A DNA stretch of 64,000 nucleotides from Sva-07 sp963728195 (GTDB lineage: Bacteria; Actinomycetota; Acidimicrobiia; Acidimicrobiales; Ilumatobacteraceae), in the NCBI GenBank assembly GCA_963728195.1, contig CAVSIX010000013.1, positions 186,001 through 250,000 on the forward strand, in the 5' to 3' direction. The notes below the pieces were generated by a model that did no database searches, had not been told where the DNA came from, and saw only the letters and a list, made by a program, of their open reading frames with translations. Positions 9,119 to 18,014 of the stretch are shown here, piece by piece; the stretch's first letter is position 1, and the number at the start of each line of letters is the position of its first letter. Made by a program: the position numbers and the translations under genes.

Positions 9119-10348
9119 TCAGCCGAGGGAGAGGTCGCGACCCTTCTCGATGACGACCACACCGTCGTCGCTGACGGTGAACCGCTCCCGGTCGGCGTCG
9201 AGCTCGAGGCCGACACGGGCCCAGTCCGGGACGATCACGTTCTTGTCGACGATGCAGCGGTGCAGGCGGACGCCGGCTCCGATGCGGACGTCGGGGAAGA
9301 TGATCGAATCCGTGACGTGCGCATCGTGGTCGATGTAGGCCCCCGGCCCGACGATCGAACGCTCGACGTGCGAGCCCGAGATGATCGAACCCTGGCACAG
9401 CAGGCTGCCGTCGACGAACGACGGCTCGCCCCCTCGGCCTCGTGACACCTTGGCCGGCGGCAGCGCTCGCCGCGACGTGTAGACGGGCCAACGCTCGTTG
9501 TAGAGGTTGAAGATCGGCACCGGAGCGATCAGGTCCATGTTGGCGTGGAAGAACGAGTCGATCGTGCCGACGTCGCGCCAGTAGCCCTTCTCGCGGTCGT
9601 CCTGGCCGGGGATGACGTTCTTCGAGAAATCGTAGGCCCGCGCGACGCCGGCGTCGGTGAGGGCGGGGATCACGTGGCTGCCGAGGTCGGTGTACTGGTT
9701 CTCGCGCGGCGTGACGACGTCGATCAGGGTCTGGGTGTCGAACACGTAGTTGCCCATGCTGGCGAGACACATCTGGTCGTTGCCCGGCATGGTCGGGGGC
9801 TCGGCGACCTTCTCGTGGAACGCGAGGATTTTGCCCTCGTCGTCGACTTCGATGACGCCGAACTCGGTCGCTTCGTGTTTCGGTACGGGGATCGCTGCGA
9901 CGGTGACGCCGGCGCCGGACTCGACGTGCTCGTCGACCATTTGACGAGGATCCATCCGGTAGATGTGGTCGGCGCCGAAGACCGCGACGATGTCGGGTGA
10001 CTCGTCGGCGATCAGGTTGAGGTTCTGGTAGATCGCGTCGGCCGAACCCTGGAACCAGTACGGCCCGCGGCGCATCTGTGCGGGAACCGGCGTGACGTAG
10101 TTGTCGAGCATTGCCGAGAACCGCCAGGTCTGCGAAATGTGACGGTCGAGGCTGTGGCTCTTGTACTGGGTGAGCACGACGATCTTCAGGTAGCCGGCGT
10201 TGGCGAAGTTCGACAGCGCGAAGTCGATCAGTCGATACGTGCCGGCGAACGGCACGGCTGGTTTCGCCCGGTCATTCGTCAGCGGTTGGAGACGTTTGCC
10301 CTCGCCTCCGGCCAACACGATCACGAGCACCTTCGGTTCGATGGCCAT
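9119..10348 (-). CDS. glgC: Glucose-1-phosphate adenylyltransferase
   Basis: A 409-residue protein close to the usual GlgC length. The N-terminal nucleotidyltransferase domain has LAGGEGKRLQPLT (~10-22), RAKPAVPF, WFQGSADAIYQN, FGADHIYRMDP, EFGVIEVDD and GYWRDVGTIDSF. A left-handed beta-helix C-terminus follows. It makes ADP-glucose from glucose-1-phosphate and ATP for glycogen synthesis; glgA lies 800 bp away on the same strand with one opposite-strand gene between. ATG 10348 is preceded at 8 nt by TACGGT (10357-10362, minus strand), so the mRNA may be leaderless or nearly so. A TTG at 10357 is a less likely start. Assignment is firm. Confidence 0.95.
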   Translation of the reverse strand: MAIEPKVLVIVLAGGEGKRLQPLTNDRAKPAVPFAGTYRLIDFALSNFANAGYLKIVVLTQYKSHSLDRHISQTWRFSAMLDNYVTPVPAQMRRGPYWFQGSADAIYQNLNLIADESPDIVAVFGADHIYRMDPRQMVDEHVESGAGVTVAAIPVPKHEATEFGVIEVDDEGKILAFHEKVAEPPTMPGNDQMCLASMGNYVFDTQTLIDVVTPRENQYTDLGSHVIPALTDAGVARAYDFSKNVIPGQDDREKGYWRDVGTIDSFFHANMDLIAPVPIFNLYNERWPVYTSRRALPPAKVSRGRGGEPSFVDGSLLCQGSIISGSHVERSIVGPGAYIDHDAHVTDSIIFPDVRIGAGVRLHRCIVDKNVIVPDWARVGLELDADRERFTVSDDGVVVIEKGRDLSLG

Positions 10349-10485
10349 CGCCCTCAACCGTACACAGGCCCGACGTCACGGGCGGGTAGTCAGCGCTCAT
10401 TCGTGGCGGTAGCCGTCACGATGGGGAGTCCCGGGTGGAAACGAGAGCTGTCCACGGGTCGAACCTAGCGAGCTACGATGGCGAC

Positions 10486-10557
10486 GTGGCGCCGACCGGG
10501 TCGGTGACCTCGGCCGGTTCCCGCCACCGCGTGTCGACCGCCGCCGCAGCCAGATGA
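10486..10557 (+). CDS. Possible 23-codon leaderless leader ORF overlapping the RibD-like gene
   Basis: GTG at 10486 follows a TACGAT box (10474-10479) by 6 nt. The ORF ends in a TGA that overlaps the ATG of the next gene (ATGA at 10554-10557). The peptide is Ala/Ser/Arg-rich and unremarkable. The arrangement suggests translation of the downstream gene by coupling from a leaderless transcript, because no purine-rich ribosome-binding site precedes ATG 10554. It could be a coincidental frame. Confidence 0.35.
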   Translation: MAPTGSVTSAGSRHRVSTAAAAR

Positions 10558-11135
10558 GACCACTCCGATACTCGATCAACGTCACCCTCGACGGCTGCTG
10601 CCATCACGATGCGGGGCTTCCCCCGGACGAGGAGTCGATGCGTCACTGGACCGCCGAGATGGGACGAGCCGATGGCTTGCTGTTCGGCCGAGTGACCTAC
10701 GAGATGATGGAGTCCGCGTGGCGGCGGCCCGCCACGGGCACGTGGCCCGACTGGATGGACGAGTGGCAGATCCCGTTCGCCGAGACCATCGACGCTGCCG
10801 AGAAGTTCGTCGTCTCGAACACCCTGAGCGAGGTCGACTGGAATGCCGAACTGCTCCGAGGCGACGTCGGCCGCGCGGTGCAGCAGCTCAAGCAGGAGTC
10901 GGGCGACGGGTTGTGGGTGGGTGGGGTGACGCTTCCCCTGGCGTTGGCAGATCTGGGACTGATCGACGAGTACGAGTTCGTCGTACAGCCCGTGCTTGCC
11001 GGACACGGGCCGACGTTGCTCGCCGGTCTGAGCGAGCGCATCGCCCTCGAACTGGTGGGTCGCCGGGAGTTCCGCTCGGGGGCGGTGGCCCTGCGATATC
11101 GGCCCCTTGCGAGCGATGTGGAGATCCAGCGGTGA
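10554..11135 (+). CDS. Dihydrofolate reductase-like / RibD C-terminal domain protein
   Basis: A 193-residue protein of the RibD_C (pfam PF01872-type) fold. It shows an N-terminal SINVTLDG, the LLFGRVTYEMM segment, VSNTL, and GDGLWVGGVTLPLALADLGLIDEY, which is the NADPH-binding region. The family includes bacterial dihydrofolate reductase-like and deazaflavin/riboflavin pathway reductases. This stand-alone version is common in actinobacteria with no defined substrate. It lies between glgC and glgA but on the opposite strand, so there is no operon link to glycogen. Start ATG 10554 overlaps the stop of a short upstream ORF. Family confidence is good; the physiological role is unknown. Confidence 0.75.
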   Translation: MRPLRYSINVTLDGCCHHDAGLPPDEESMRHWTAEMGRADGLLFGRVTYEMMESAWRRPATGTWPDWMDEWQIPFAETIDAAEKFVVSNTLSEVDWNAELLRGDVGRAVQQLKQESGDGLWVGGVTLPLALADLGLIDEYEFVVQPVLAGHGPTLLAGLSERIALELVGRREFRSGAVALRYRPLASDVEIQR

Positions 11136-11140
11136 CACCC

Positions 11141-12520
11141 TCAGGCGCCGGTCGTGGTCCTCGCGAGGTCACCGTAGAGCGCGACGTAGGCACGCGCCGG
11201 TTGGCGCCACGACCAGTCGATCGCCATGATGCGCTTCTGGATCGCTGCTCTTCGCCGCCGGTCGCGCACACGTCGTTCGGCACGGAACAGCGCGGCGAGC
11301 AGGTCTTCGCTCGCCGTGCGCCCGGCGACGAAGCCCGTGCCGCCGCGGTGCAGGTCGACGTCGATGACGGTGTCGACGAGCCCACCGACCGCGGTGACCA
11401 CCGGGACCGCTCCGTAGCGCATCGCCTGCATCTGGGTCAGCCCGCACGGTTCGAAGCGGCTGGGCATCAGGTGGAGATCGGCGCCGGCGAACATCAGGTG
11501 TGACAACGCCTCGTCGTAGCCGTCGACGAACGCGAACGAGCCGGGGTGAGTGGCCGCCAGCTCGTGCAGGTGAGCAGCAAGAGCTGCATCGCCCGATCCC
11601 AGGAGGGCCAGGCGCATCGGGATCTGATCGAGCAGCGGCACCAGCGGGGCGAGCAGATCGATCCCCTTCTGATCGGTGAGCCGCGTGACGACGGTCGCGA
11701 GCACCACGCCGTCGTCGGGGAACCCGACGCATTCGAGCAGCGCCGTGCGGTTGACGGTGCGCGCTTCGAGCGACGAAGCGTCGAACGGAGCGGCGATCAA
11801 GCGGTCGTGCGCCGGATCCCACACGTCGGTGTCGATCCCGTTCAAGATGCCGATCAGGTCATCGGCGCGGTTCCGCAGCGGTTCGTCGAGGCCGAAACCG
11901 CCCTCGGGCGTCACGATCTCGGTCGCATAGTGCGGCGACACGGCGACGATGCGGTCCGCCAACGCCAGCGCTCCCGACAGCGCGTTGAGGCCGCCCCACC
12001 ACTCGTAGTACGCCGAGCGCGGCCCGATCCGACCGAGCCACGACGCATCGGTGATGCCCTGGTAGGCGAGGTTGTGGATCGACAGGACAGTCGGAGGCGG
12101 ATCGGCGAGGGCGGCGAGAACCACACCGGTGTGCCAGTCGTTCAGGTGCAACACGTCGGGCGGGTCCTGTTCGACGAATGCAGCGACGGCACGGGAGAAG
12201 CGGAAGAACCGTTCGGGATTGTCCCGCCAGCCTTCACCGTCTGCCTGCAGGTAGGGATGCGGTCGCGCCATGCCCGGAACCGACACCAGATGCAGCCGAC
12301 CGACGTCTGGATGTGTGCCCACCCGCACCCGCGCCCCACCGGGGACGTCCAGTCTCGTGGTGGTCTCGTCGACGAGCGCAACGCCGCCGTAGTCGGGCAC
12401 CAACAGATCGAGATCGACCCCCAGGCGCCGCAGTTCGGCTCCCAGTCCCGCTGCCGCCCCGGCGAGACCACCAACGGTGGCCACCGGCGACAACTCGGCT
12501 GTGGCGAACACGACGCGCAT
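11141..12520 (-). CDS. glgA: Glycogen synthase (ADP-glucose type, GT5)
   Basis: A 459-residue protein matching GT5 glycogen/starch synthases: N-terminal GT-B domain VVFATAELSPVATVGGLAG, VLHLNDWHTGVVLA, LSIHNLAYQG, then ILNGIDTDVWDP, VTRLTDQKGIDLL, and the catalytic C-terminal segment MPSRFEPCGLTQMQAMRYG. It elongates alpha-1,4-glucan from ADP-glucose supplied by GlgC. In the N-terminal motif that is normally K-x-G-G-L, the lysine aligns with Thr (ATVGGL). This is notable because that lysine contacts ADP-glucose in the E. coli enzyme. All other motifs look intact, so the call stands, though a change in sugar donor is possible. Confidence 0.85.
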   Translation of the reverse strand: MRVVFATAELSPVATVGGLAGAAAGLGAELRRLGVDLDLLVPDYGGVALVDETTTRLDVPGGARVRVGTHPDVGRLHLVSVPGMARPHPYLQADGEGWRDNPERFFRFSRAVAAFVEQDPPDVLHLNDWHTGVVLAALADPPPTVLSIHNLAYQGITDASWLGRIGPRSAYYEWWGGLNALSGALALADRIVAVSPHYATEIVTPEGGFGLDEPLRNRADDLIGILNGIDTDVWDPAHDRLIAAPFDASSLEARTVNRTALLECVGFPDDGVVLATVVTRLTDQKGIDLLAPLVPLLDQIPMRLALLGSGDAALAAHLHELAATHPGSFAFVDGYDEALSHLMFAGADLHLMPSRFEPCGLTQMQAMRYGAVPVVTAVGGLVDTVIDVDLHRGGTGFVAGRTASEDLLAALFRAERRVRDRRRRAAIQKRIMAIDWSWRQPARAYVALYGDLARTTTGA

Positions 12521-12592
12521 CGCCTCAGTCTGGCTCCCGCACGCTCACCGAACCGGGTTTCCTCGTGCAGCCTGATTGGATTGACTGAGACG

Positions 12593-15415
12593 ATGTCCGA
12601 CACAGCGAGCGTGGCCGACCTCTCGGTCGACATCCACGACGATCAGCACGATGCCGTCGGCGCCGACATCCGCCTCCTCGGGCGACTGCTCGGCGACGCG
12701 ATCGAGCAGACCGAGGGACACGACGTCTTCGAGCTGGTCGAACGCGTTCGCCGACTGGCCGTCGATGCCCGGCGATCGGGCCGCAGCGCCGTCGACGACA
12801 TCCGAGCGGCGTTGGCCCGACATCCACTGGACGAGCAGATCCTCGTCCTGCGTGCGCTCGACTGGCTGTCGCTGCTCGCCAACACGGCAGAAGACGTCCA
12901 CCTCGAACGGCGGCGACGACACCATCGACACCGCGGCGACCCGCCGCGGCCGGGAAGCTTCGCCGCCGTGCTGCGACACGTGCGCGACGCCGGCGTGAGC
13001 GCCGAGGAGCTCGCCTCGGCAGTCGGTGACCTGCAGGTGAGCCCCGTCATCACGGCGCATCCCACCGAGGTGCGCCGCAAGACCGTGCTCGAAATCCTCG
13101 ACGAGCTGAGTGCGCTGCTCGACGCTCTCGACGTCCGGCGTCACGACCCCGGTGCGGTCGCCCGGATCGAACACGACCTGTCGGTCTGTGTACTGCTGCT
13201 GTGGCAGACGGCGCTGTTGCGGCTGTCCAAGCTGCGGGTGCGCGACGAGATCAACGAGGCGATCCGCTATTACGACACGAGCCTCTTCCAGGTGATCCCG
13301 GCGCTCACGCACGAACTGGCCTCGAGCGTCGCGGAGTTGCACCCCGACTGCGTCGTCGACACGTCGCACGCGATCACGATGGGCTCGTGGATCGGTGGTG
13401 ATCGTGACGGGAACCCCTTCGTGACCGCCGACGTCGTGCGCTACGCCGCGCGCCGTCAGATCGAGACCGCACTCGGCCATCACTTGAATGCGCTCCACTC
13501 GCTGTCGCGGCGGCTGTCGATGACCGATCGCCTCGTGACGCCGAACGATGCGGTACTCGGGCTCGCTGCCGCATCAGGTGACGACTCACCGTTCCGCGCG
13601 GACGAGCCCTACCGGCGAGCGTTGCGGGGCATGCACGCCCGGCTGCACGCCTTCGCCCGGGGCGCACTGGGTCCGGACGCAGACGTGCCCGGTCCCCCGC
13701 CGATCGGCGCGACCGATCCCTACGCCCACCTCTCGGAACTGCTCGACGACCTCGACGACGTGGTCGCCTCGCTGCACGGCCACGGTGCGGGGCCGATCGC
13801 CGATGCGCTCGTCGAACCGGTGCGACGCTCGGTCGCGATCTTCGGGGCACATCTGTGCGGGCTCGACCTGCGCCAGAACTCCGCCGTGCACGAGGCGGTC
13901 CTCGCCGACCTCTTCGCAGCAGCCGGCGTCTGCGACGACTATCTGGTGCTCGACGAATCCGATCGGGTCGACGTGCTCCGAGCCGAGATGCGTACGCCGC
14001 GGCTGCTGCGCCATCCCGGTGCCCGCCTCGGCGAACGGACCCAGTCCGAGCTGGCCATCCTCGAAGCAGCGGCACAGGCCGTCGGCCGCGTCGGCCGCCG
14101 GATCGTCCCGCACTACGTGATCTCGATGGCGCACGACCTGAGCGACGTGCTCGAGGTCGCCGTGCTGCTCAAGGAGGTGGGTCTGGCCAGTGCGGCGCAG
14201 GGCGAACGGACGGCCACGTCCGCACTCGACATCGTGCCGCTGTTCGAGACGATCGACGATCTGCAGCGCAGTCCCGGCGTGCTCGACGCCATGCTGCACG
14301 ACGACGTCTACGCCGACATCGTCCGCTCGCGCGGCAACCGTCAAGAGGTGATGGTCGGCTACTCGGATTCCAACAAGGACGGCGGGTACCTCTGCTCGCA
14401 GTGGAGCCTGTCGTCGGCGCAGACGACCTTGGCATCCGTCGCCCGGCGTTGCGGAGTGCAGCTGCGCTTCTTCCACGGGCGCGGTGGCACCGTCGGGCGC
14501 GGTGGCGGCCCGGCGTACCAGGCGATCCTCGCACTCCCGCCCGGCACCGTCGACGGGTCGATCCGACTGACCGAGCAGGGCGAGATCGTCGCCGCCAAGT
14601 ACTCCAATCCGGCGATGGCGCACCGCAACCTCGAGACGCTCGTGTCGGCCACACTGGAAGCGACGCTGCTGCATCGCCGGTCGCCGGACGCCGTCGCAGG
14701 GATCGACCCGAAGTTCGTCGACACGATGGACGAGCTGTCGTCGGAGGCCTACCACGCCTACCGTTCGCTCGTGTACGGCGACGACCGGTTCGTGCCGTTC
14801 TTCCGCGCGATCACGCCGACCAACGAGATCGCCACACTGAATGTCGGCAGCCGCCCCGCGTCGCGCAGCACGTCGAACTCGATCGAGGATCTGCGAGCGA
14901 TCCCGTGGGTGTTCGGCTGGACGCAGTGCCGCCTCATGATCCCCGCCTGGTACGGGGTCGGCAGCGCCGTCGAACGGTTCGTCGGCATCGGCGGCGGCGC
15001 CGACGATCGTCTCGGTGTGCTCGGAGCGATGTACGCCGACTGGCCGTTCTTCCGTGCCGCCGTCGACAACATGGGCATGGTCCTCGCCAAGTCCGACATC
15101 GCCATCGCGCGCCGGTACGCCGACGTCCTCGTCGAGGACGACTCGATGCGCATCGACCTGTTCGGAGCGATCGTCGACGAGCACACCCGTACGCTCGCGT
15201 GGCATCGCCGGATCACGGGCGAGACCTCGCCGCTCGCCGACAACCCGCTGTTGGAGCGCAGCCTGCGCAACCGCTATCCCTACCTCGACCCGCTCCACGT
15301 GATGCAGGTCGACCTGCTGCGGCGGTTCCGTGACGGCGACGACGACGAGCTGGTCGTGCGGGGCATCCAGCTGTCGATCAACGCCATCGCCACCGGCCTG
15401 CGCAACTCCGGCTGA
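12593..15415 (+). CDS. ppc: Phosphoenolpyruvate carboxylase
   Basis: A 940-residue enzyme of standard length. Catalytic histidine in VITAHPTEVRRKT (~154), GSWIGGDRDGNPFV, VMVGYSDSNKDGGYL (~587) and the mobile-loop FHGRGGTVGRGGGP (~626) are all present, as is the C-terminal LLRRFRDG...LSINAIATGLRNSG, with the invariant C-terminal glycine. It carboxylates PEP to oxaloacetate, an anaplerotic step. ATG 12593 is chosen as the first start giving the usual N-terminus; the frame is open far upstream but runs antisense to glgA. It is divergent from glgA with about 70 nt between. Assignment is firm. Confidence 0.96.
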   Translation: MSDTASVADLSVDIHDDQHDAVGADIRLLGRLLGDAIEQTEGHDVFELVERVRRLAVDARRSGRSAVDDIRAALARHPLDEQILVLRALDWLSLLANTAEDVHLERRRRHHRHRGDPPRPGSFAAVLRHVRDAGVSAEELASAVGDLQVSPVITAHPTEVRRKTVLEILDELSALLDALDVRRHDPGAVARIEHDLSVCVLLLWQTALLRLSKLRVRDEINEAIRYYDTSLFQVIPALTHELASSVAELHPDCVVDTSHAITMGSWIGGDRDGNPFVTADVVRYAARRQIETALGHHLNALHSLSRRLSMTDRLVTPNDAVLGLAAASGDDSPFRADEPYRRALRGMHARLHAFARGALGPDADVPGPPPIGATDPYAHLSELLDDLDDVVASLHGHGAGPIADALVEPVRRSVAIFGAHLCGLDLRQNSAVHEAVLADLFAAAGVCDDYLVLDESDRVDVLRAEMRTPRLLRHPGARLGERTQSELAILEAAAQAVGRVGRRIVPHYVISMAHDLSDVLEVAVLLKEVGLASAAQGERTATSALDIVPLFETIDDLQRSPGVLDAMLHDDVYADIVRSRGNRQEVMVGYSDSNKDGGYLCSQWSLSSAQTTLASVARRCGVQLRFFHGRGGTVGRGGGPAYQAILALPPGTVDGSIRLTEQGEIVAAKYSNPAMAHRNLETLVSATLEATLLHRRSPDAVAGIDPKFVDTMDELSSEAYHAYRSLVYGDDRFVPFFRAITPTNEIATLNVGSRPASRSTSNSIEDLRAIPWVFGWTQCRLMIPAWYGVGSAVERFVGIGGGADDRLGVLGAMYADWPFFRAAVDNMGMVLAKSDIAIARRYADVLVEDDSMRIDLFGAIVDEHTRTLAWHRRITGETSPLADNPLLERSLRNRYPYLDPLHVMQVDLLRRFRDGDDDELVVRGIQLSINAIATGLRNSG

Positions 15416-15479
15416 GGCCGTCGCGACGCGAAGGCGCAGGAACTCGGGGCGTCTGTGCCGATCGACCTACCCTGCGGTC

Positions 15480-16418
15480 ATGACGCTGAGCCGACGAGCC
15501 CGTTTCTTCCGCAAGCGAGTGGCCGGATTCGAAGTCGGCGACGACGTCCCCATCGACGTGCGACGGGCGACCATGGACAAGATCGACACGATCCCTCGCC
15601 CCCGCAAGGTCGACTACGTCGACACCGTCGTCGGCGGCGTGCCGGCGATCGTGGCCACGCCGCGCGAGACCCGGCCCGACCGCCACATCCTGTACCTCCA
15701 CGGCGGTGCCTACGTGACCGGTTCGCCGAAGAGCCACATTGCGATGTGTGCCCGCCTCGCCAAACGTGCAGCGGCGACGATCACCGTGATCGACTACCGC
15801 CTGGCACCCGAACACGTCTACCCCGCAGCGATCGACGACTGCGTCGCCGCCTACCGGGCGATCATCGCCGACGTCGATCCCGCGCTCGTCACGATCGCCG
15901 GCGACTCCGCAGGTGGCGGCGCCGCACTCGCCACGCTGGGCGCACTCCGGGCCGCGGACGACCCGATGCCCGGTGCGGTGTACCTGTTGTCGCCGTGGAC
16001 CGACCTGACGGGCTCGGGTGAATCGGTGATCACGCGGGCACCGTTCGACCCGATGTTCGACGGCAGCGGGCTGCTCGAGGCGGCGATGACGTATGCGGGC
16101 GACGCCCCGCTCGATGATCCGGGCGTGTCGCCGCTGTTCGCCGACCCGACCGGCTACCCGCCCACGCTCATCCAGACCGGAATGGACGAGATCCTGCTCT
16201 CGGACTCGACCCGCCTCGCCGAGCGCTACGAAGCCGCCGGTGTCGAGGTGCGACTCGACCTCCGTGACGGGCTGTGGCACGTGTACCAGGCCTTCGCCGG
16301 GTACATGCCCGAAGCGACCGATGCGCTGATTCGCGCTGCGGTGTTCATCCGAGAGCAGACGCCCGCCCCGCCACCGGCCTCTGCCAAGCCGGCGGTACGA
16401 GCGGCGATGTCGAAATGA
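15480..16418 (+). CDS. Alpha/beta hydrolase (hormone-sensitive-lipase/esterase family)
   Basis: A 312-residue hydrolase with the oxyanion motif YLHGGAYVTGS (~73-83), the nucleophile elbow GDSAGGG, catalytic Asp in GMDEILLSDS and His in DGLWHVYQAF. This pattern is the HSL/GDXG family of carboxylesterases. The start is ATG 15480, 6 nt after a TACCCT box (15468-15473), so the mRNA is probably leaderless. Its stop overlaps the start of the next gene (ATGA, 16415-16418), giving a two-gene operon with an F420-type oxidoreductase. The pair could act on the same lipid or xenobiotic, but the substrate is not visible. Confidence 0.85.
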   Translation: MTLSRRARFFRKRVAGFEVGDDVPIDVRRATMDKIDTIPRPRKVDYVDTVVGGVPAIVATPRETRPDRHILYLHGGAYVTGSPKSHIAMCARLAKRAAATITVIDYRLAPEHVYPAAIDDCVAAYRAIIADVDPALVTIAGDSAGGGAALATLGALRAADDPMPGAVYLLSPWTDLTGSGESVITRAPFDPMFDGSGLLEAAMTYAGDAPLDDPGVSPLFADPTGYPPTLIQTGMDEILLSDSTRLAERYEAAGVEVRLDLRDGLWHVYQAFAGYMPEATDALIRAAVFIREQTPAPPPASAKPAVRAAMSK

Positions 16419-17452
16419 CCACGATGCGTTTCCCGGAACTCGGCTTCTACACCCTCGCCGGCGGCGCCCAGAACCCCCGGGATCTGGTCGACGAGTGCCG
16501 CCGGGCCGAGGAACTCGGCCTCGGCGCCGTGTTCATCAGCGAACGCTTCAACGTCAAAGAAGCGGTCACCCTGTCCGGTGCGGCGGCCGTCGCCTCGACC
16601 TACCTGCAGATCATCACCGGGGCGACCAACCACAACACACGCCATCCGATCGTGACCGCCTCGTATGCGACGACGATGCACCGTTTGACCGGTGGCCGAT
16701 TCGTGCTCGGCATCGGTCGCGGTATCGCACCGCTGTTCGACGCCTACGGCATCGAACGGATCACGACCGCACAGATGGAGGAGTTCAGCGACGTGATGCG
16801 TCGTCTGTGGCACGGCGACACGATCATCGGACATGACGGAGCGATCGGGTCCTATCCGGTGTTGCGTCTCGATCCGACGTTCGACGAGGACATCCCGTTG
16901 GGCCTGGTGGCGTTCGGACCCAACTCGCTCGCGCTCGGCGGTCGTGCGTTCGACCACGTGATCCTGCACACCTTCTTCACCGACGAGACACTGCAACGCT
17001 GCGTCCACACGGTGAAGGACGCCGCCGAGCGAGCGGGACGGGACCCCGACTCGGTGACGGTCTGGTCGTGTTTCGCGACGGTCGGCGACCACTTGCCCGA
17101 GGCGGTACGGCTGAAGAAGACCGTCGGGCGCCTCGCCACCTACCTGCAGGCCTACGGCGACCTGATGGTCGAGACCAATCGCTGGAACCCGGGCGCGCTG
17201 GCGGCCTTCCGTGCCGACGAGCTGGTCGCCAACTTCCGTGGGGCGATCGACGTCAGTGCGACCACCGACCAGCTCGAACACATCGCCACGCTCATCCCCG
17301 ACGAATGGCTGGCGCCCTCGGCAACGGGGTCACCCGTGCAGTGCGCTCGCGCAGTGCACGGCCAGTTCGACCTCGGCGCCGACGCCGTGATCCTGCACGG
17401 CGCCAGTCCCGACGAGCTGGCCCCCGTCGTCGACGCCTACGCCGCCGACTGA
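16415..17452 (+). CDS. F420-dependent LLM-class oxidoreductase (TIGR03857-like)
   Basis: A 345-residue luciferase-like protein: N-terminal LGFYTLAGGAQNPRDLVDECRRAEELGL, GAVFISERFNVKEA, HPIVTASYATTMHRLTGGRFVLGIGRG and GAPLFDAYG-like segments, with a C-terminal QFDLGADAVILHGASPDEL. This fits the bacterial luciferase-like monooxygenase fold. The long actinobacterial subgroup is usually taken to use coenzyme F420. It overlaps the esterase stop by 4 nt, so translation is probably coupled. It ends ahead of a palindromic repeat that also separates it from the convergent haemoglobin gene. Cofactor use is inferred from family, not from a diagnostic residue. Confidence 0.8.
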   Translation: MTTMRFPELGFYTLAGGAQNPRDLVDECRRAEELGLGAVFISERFNVKEAVTLSGAAAVASTYLQIITGATNHNTRHPIVTASYATTMHRLTGGRFVLGIGRGIAPLFDAYGIERITTAQMEEFSDVMRRLWHGDTIIGHDGAIGSYPVLRLDPTFDEDIPLGLVAFGPNSLALGGRAFDHVILHTFFTDETLQRCVHTVKDAAERAGRDPDSVTVWSCFATVGDHLPEAVRLKKTVGRLATYLQAYGDLMVETNRWNPGALAAFRADELVANFRGAIDVSATTDQLEHIATLIPDEWLAPSATGSPVQCARAVHGQFDLGADAVILHGASPDELAPVVDAYAAD

Positions 17453-17464
17453 CCCGTCACACCT

Positions 17465-17510
17465 CCAGCGATGAGCGAAGCGACCAGATAGCGGCTTTTC
17501 GCTCATCGCA
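17465..17510. repeat. 46-nt palindromic intergenic repeat, copy 1 (also a likely bidirectional terminator)
   Basis: The arms GCGATGAGCGAA (17468-17479) and TTCGCTCATCGC (17498-17509) enclose an 18-nt loop region. The same unit recurs at 43221-43266 with 42 of 46 positions identical. It lies between convergent genes ending at 17452 and 17513. The sequence-conserved loop (CGACCAGATA) suggests a dispersed element rather than two unrelated terminators. Confidence 0.75.
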
Positions 17511-17512
17511 GG

Positions 17513-17965
17513 TCACGGGTGGTGCCAGACCGGGGCGGTCGCGTCGCCGGCGGGGCCGTCGACGCCACGTAGCAGACGGCGCATCGCCTTGGCCATCTTC
17601 TGCGCGCGGCCCTTGGCGACGTCGGCGGCGTGCCCGATGAAGTGCTCGTCGATCGTGGACGTGAAGAGCTCGAGCCACCGGTCGAAGTGCTCGTCGGCGA
17701 AGGGCGTGACGGCGTGCACCGGTTCATGGGCACGCAGCGGGTTGCCCTGATAGTCACCGCGGCCGAGCAGTTGCCACGTCCAGAACTCGGTGAGCGTGTC
17801 GATGTGCGACGGCCAGTCGACGTCGGCAGCGGCGAAGATCGGGCCCAACAGCTCGTCCATCGCCGCGTAGCGGTAGAACGAACGCACGAGCAGCTCGACA
17901 TCGTCACGGCTCTCGATGTCGGTGCGCTGGGCCAGCTCGTCGTCGGTCAGTGGTCGGACGATCAC
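17513..17965 (-). CDS. Truncated haemoglobin (group III-like)
   Basis: A 150-residue single-domain globin. The helical core contains LVRSFYRYAAMDELLGPIFAAADVDWPSHIDTL, FWTWQLLGRGDY, and HAVTPFADEHFDRWLELF, which includes the likely proximal histidine and the conserved Phe/Trp pocket. The C-terminal WHHP ending fits group III (P-type) truncated globins. A GTG start at 17965 is used. It lies 49 nt downstream of the YwiC-like gene in the same direction, after an Fe-S type Rrf2 gene and a nitrite reductase gene, so a role in nitric oxide or nitrite chemistry is a reasonable inference. Oxygen-related roles are also known in the family. Confidence 0.82.
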   Translation of the reverse strand: MIVRPLTDDELAQRTDIESRDDVELLVRSFYRYAAMDELLGPIFAAADVDWPSHIDTLTEFWTWQLLGRGDYQGNPLRAHEPVHAVTPFADEHFDRWLELFTSTIDEHFIGHAADVAKGRAQKMAKAMRRLLRGVDGPAGDATAPVWHHP

Positions 17966-18014
17966 GTCGACGGCCCGTCGTCGCCGAACGTCGTGGCAGG
18001 TCCGATCGCGACGC

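Noticed and set aside
11546..12592. Long N-terminal extension of PEP carboxylase
   Set aside because: The frame lies entirely antisense to glgA and lacks PEPC-like sequence; ATG 12593 gives the family length.
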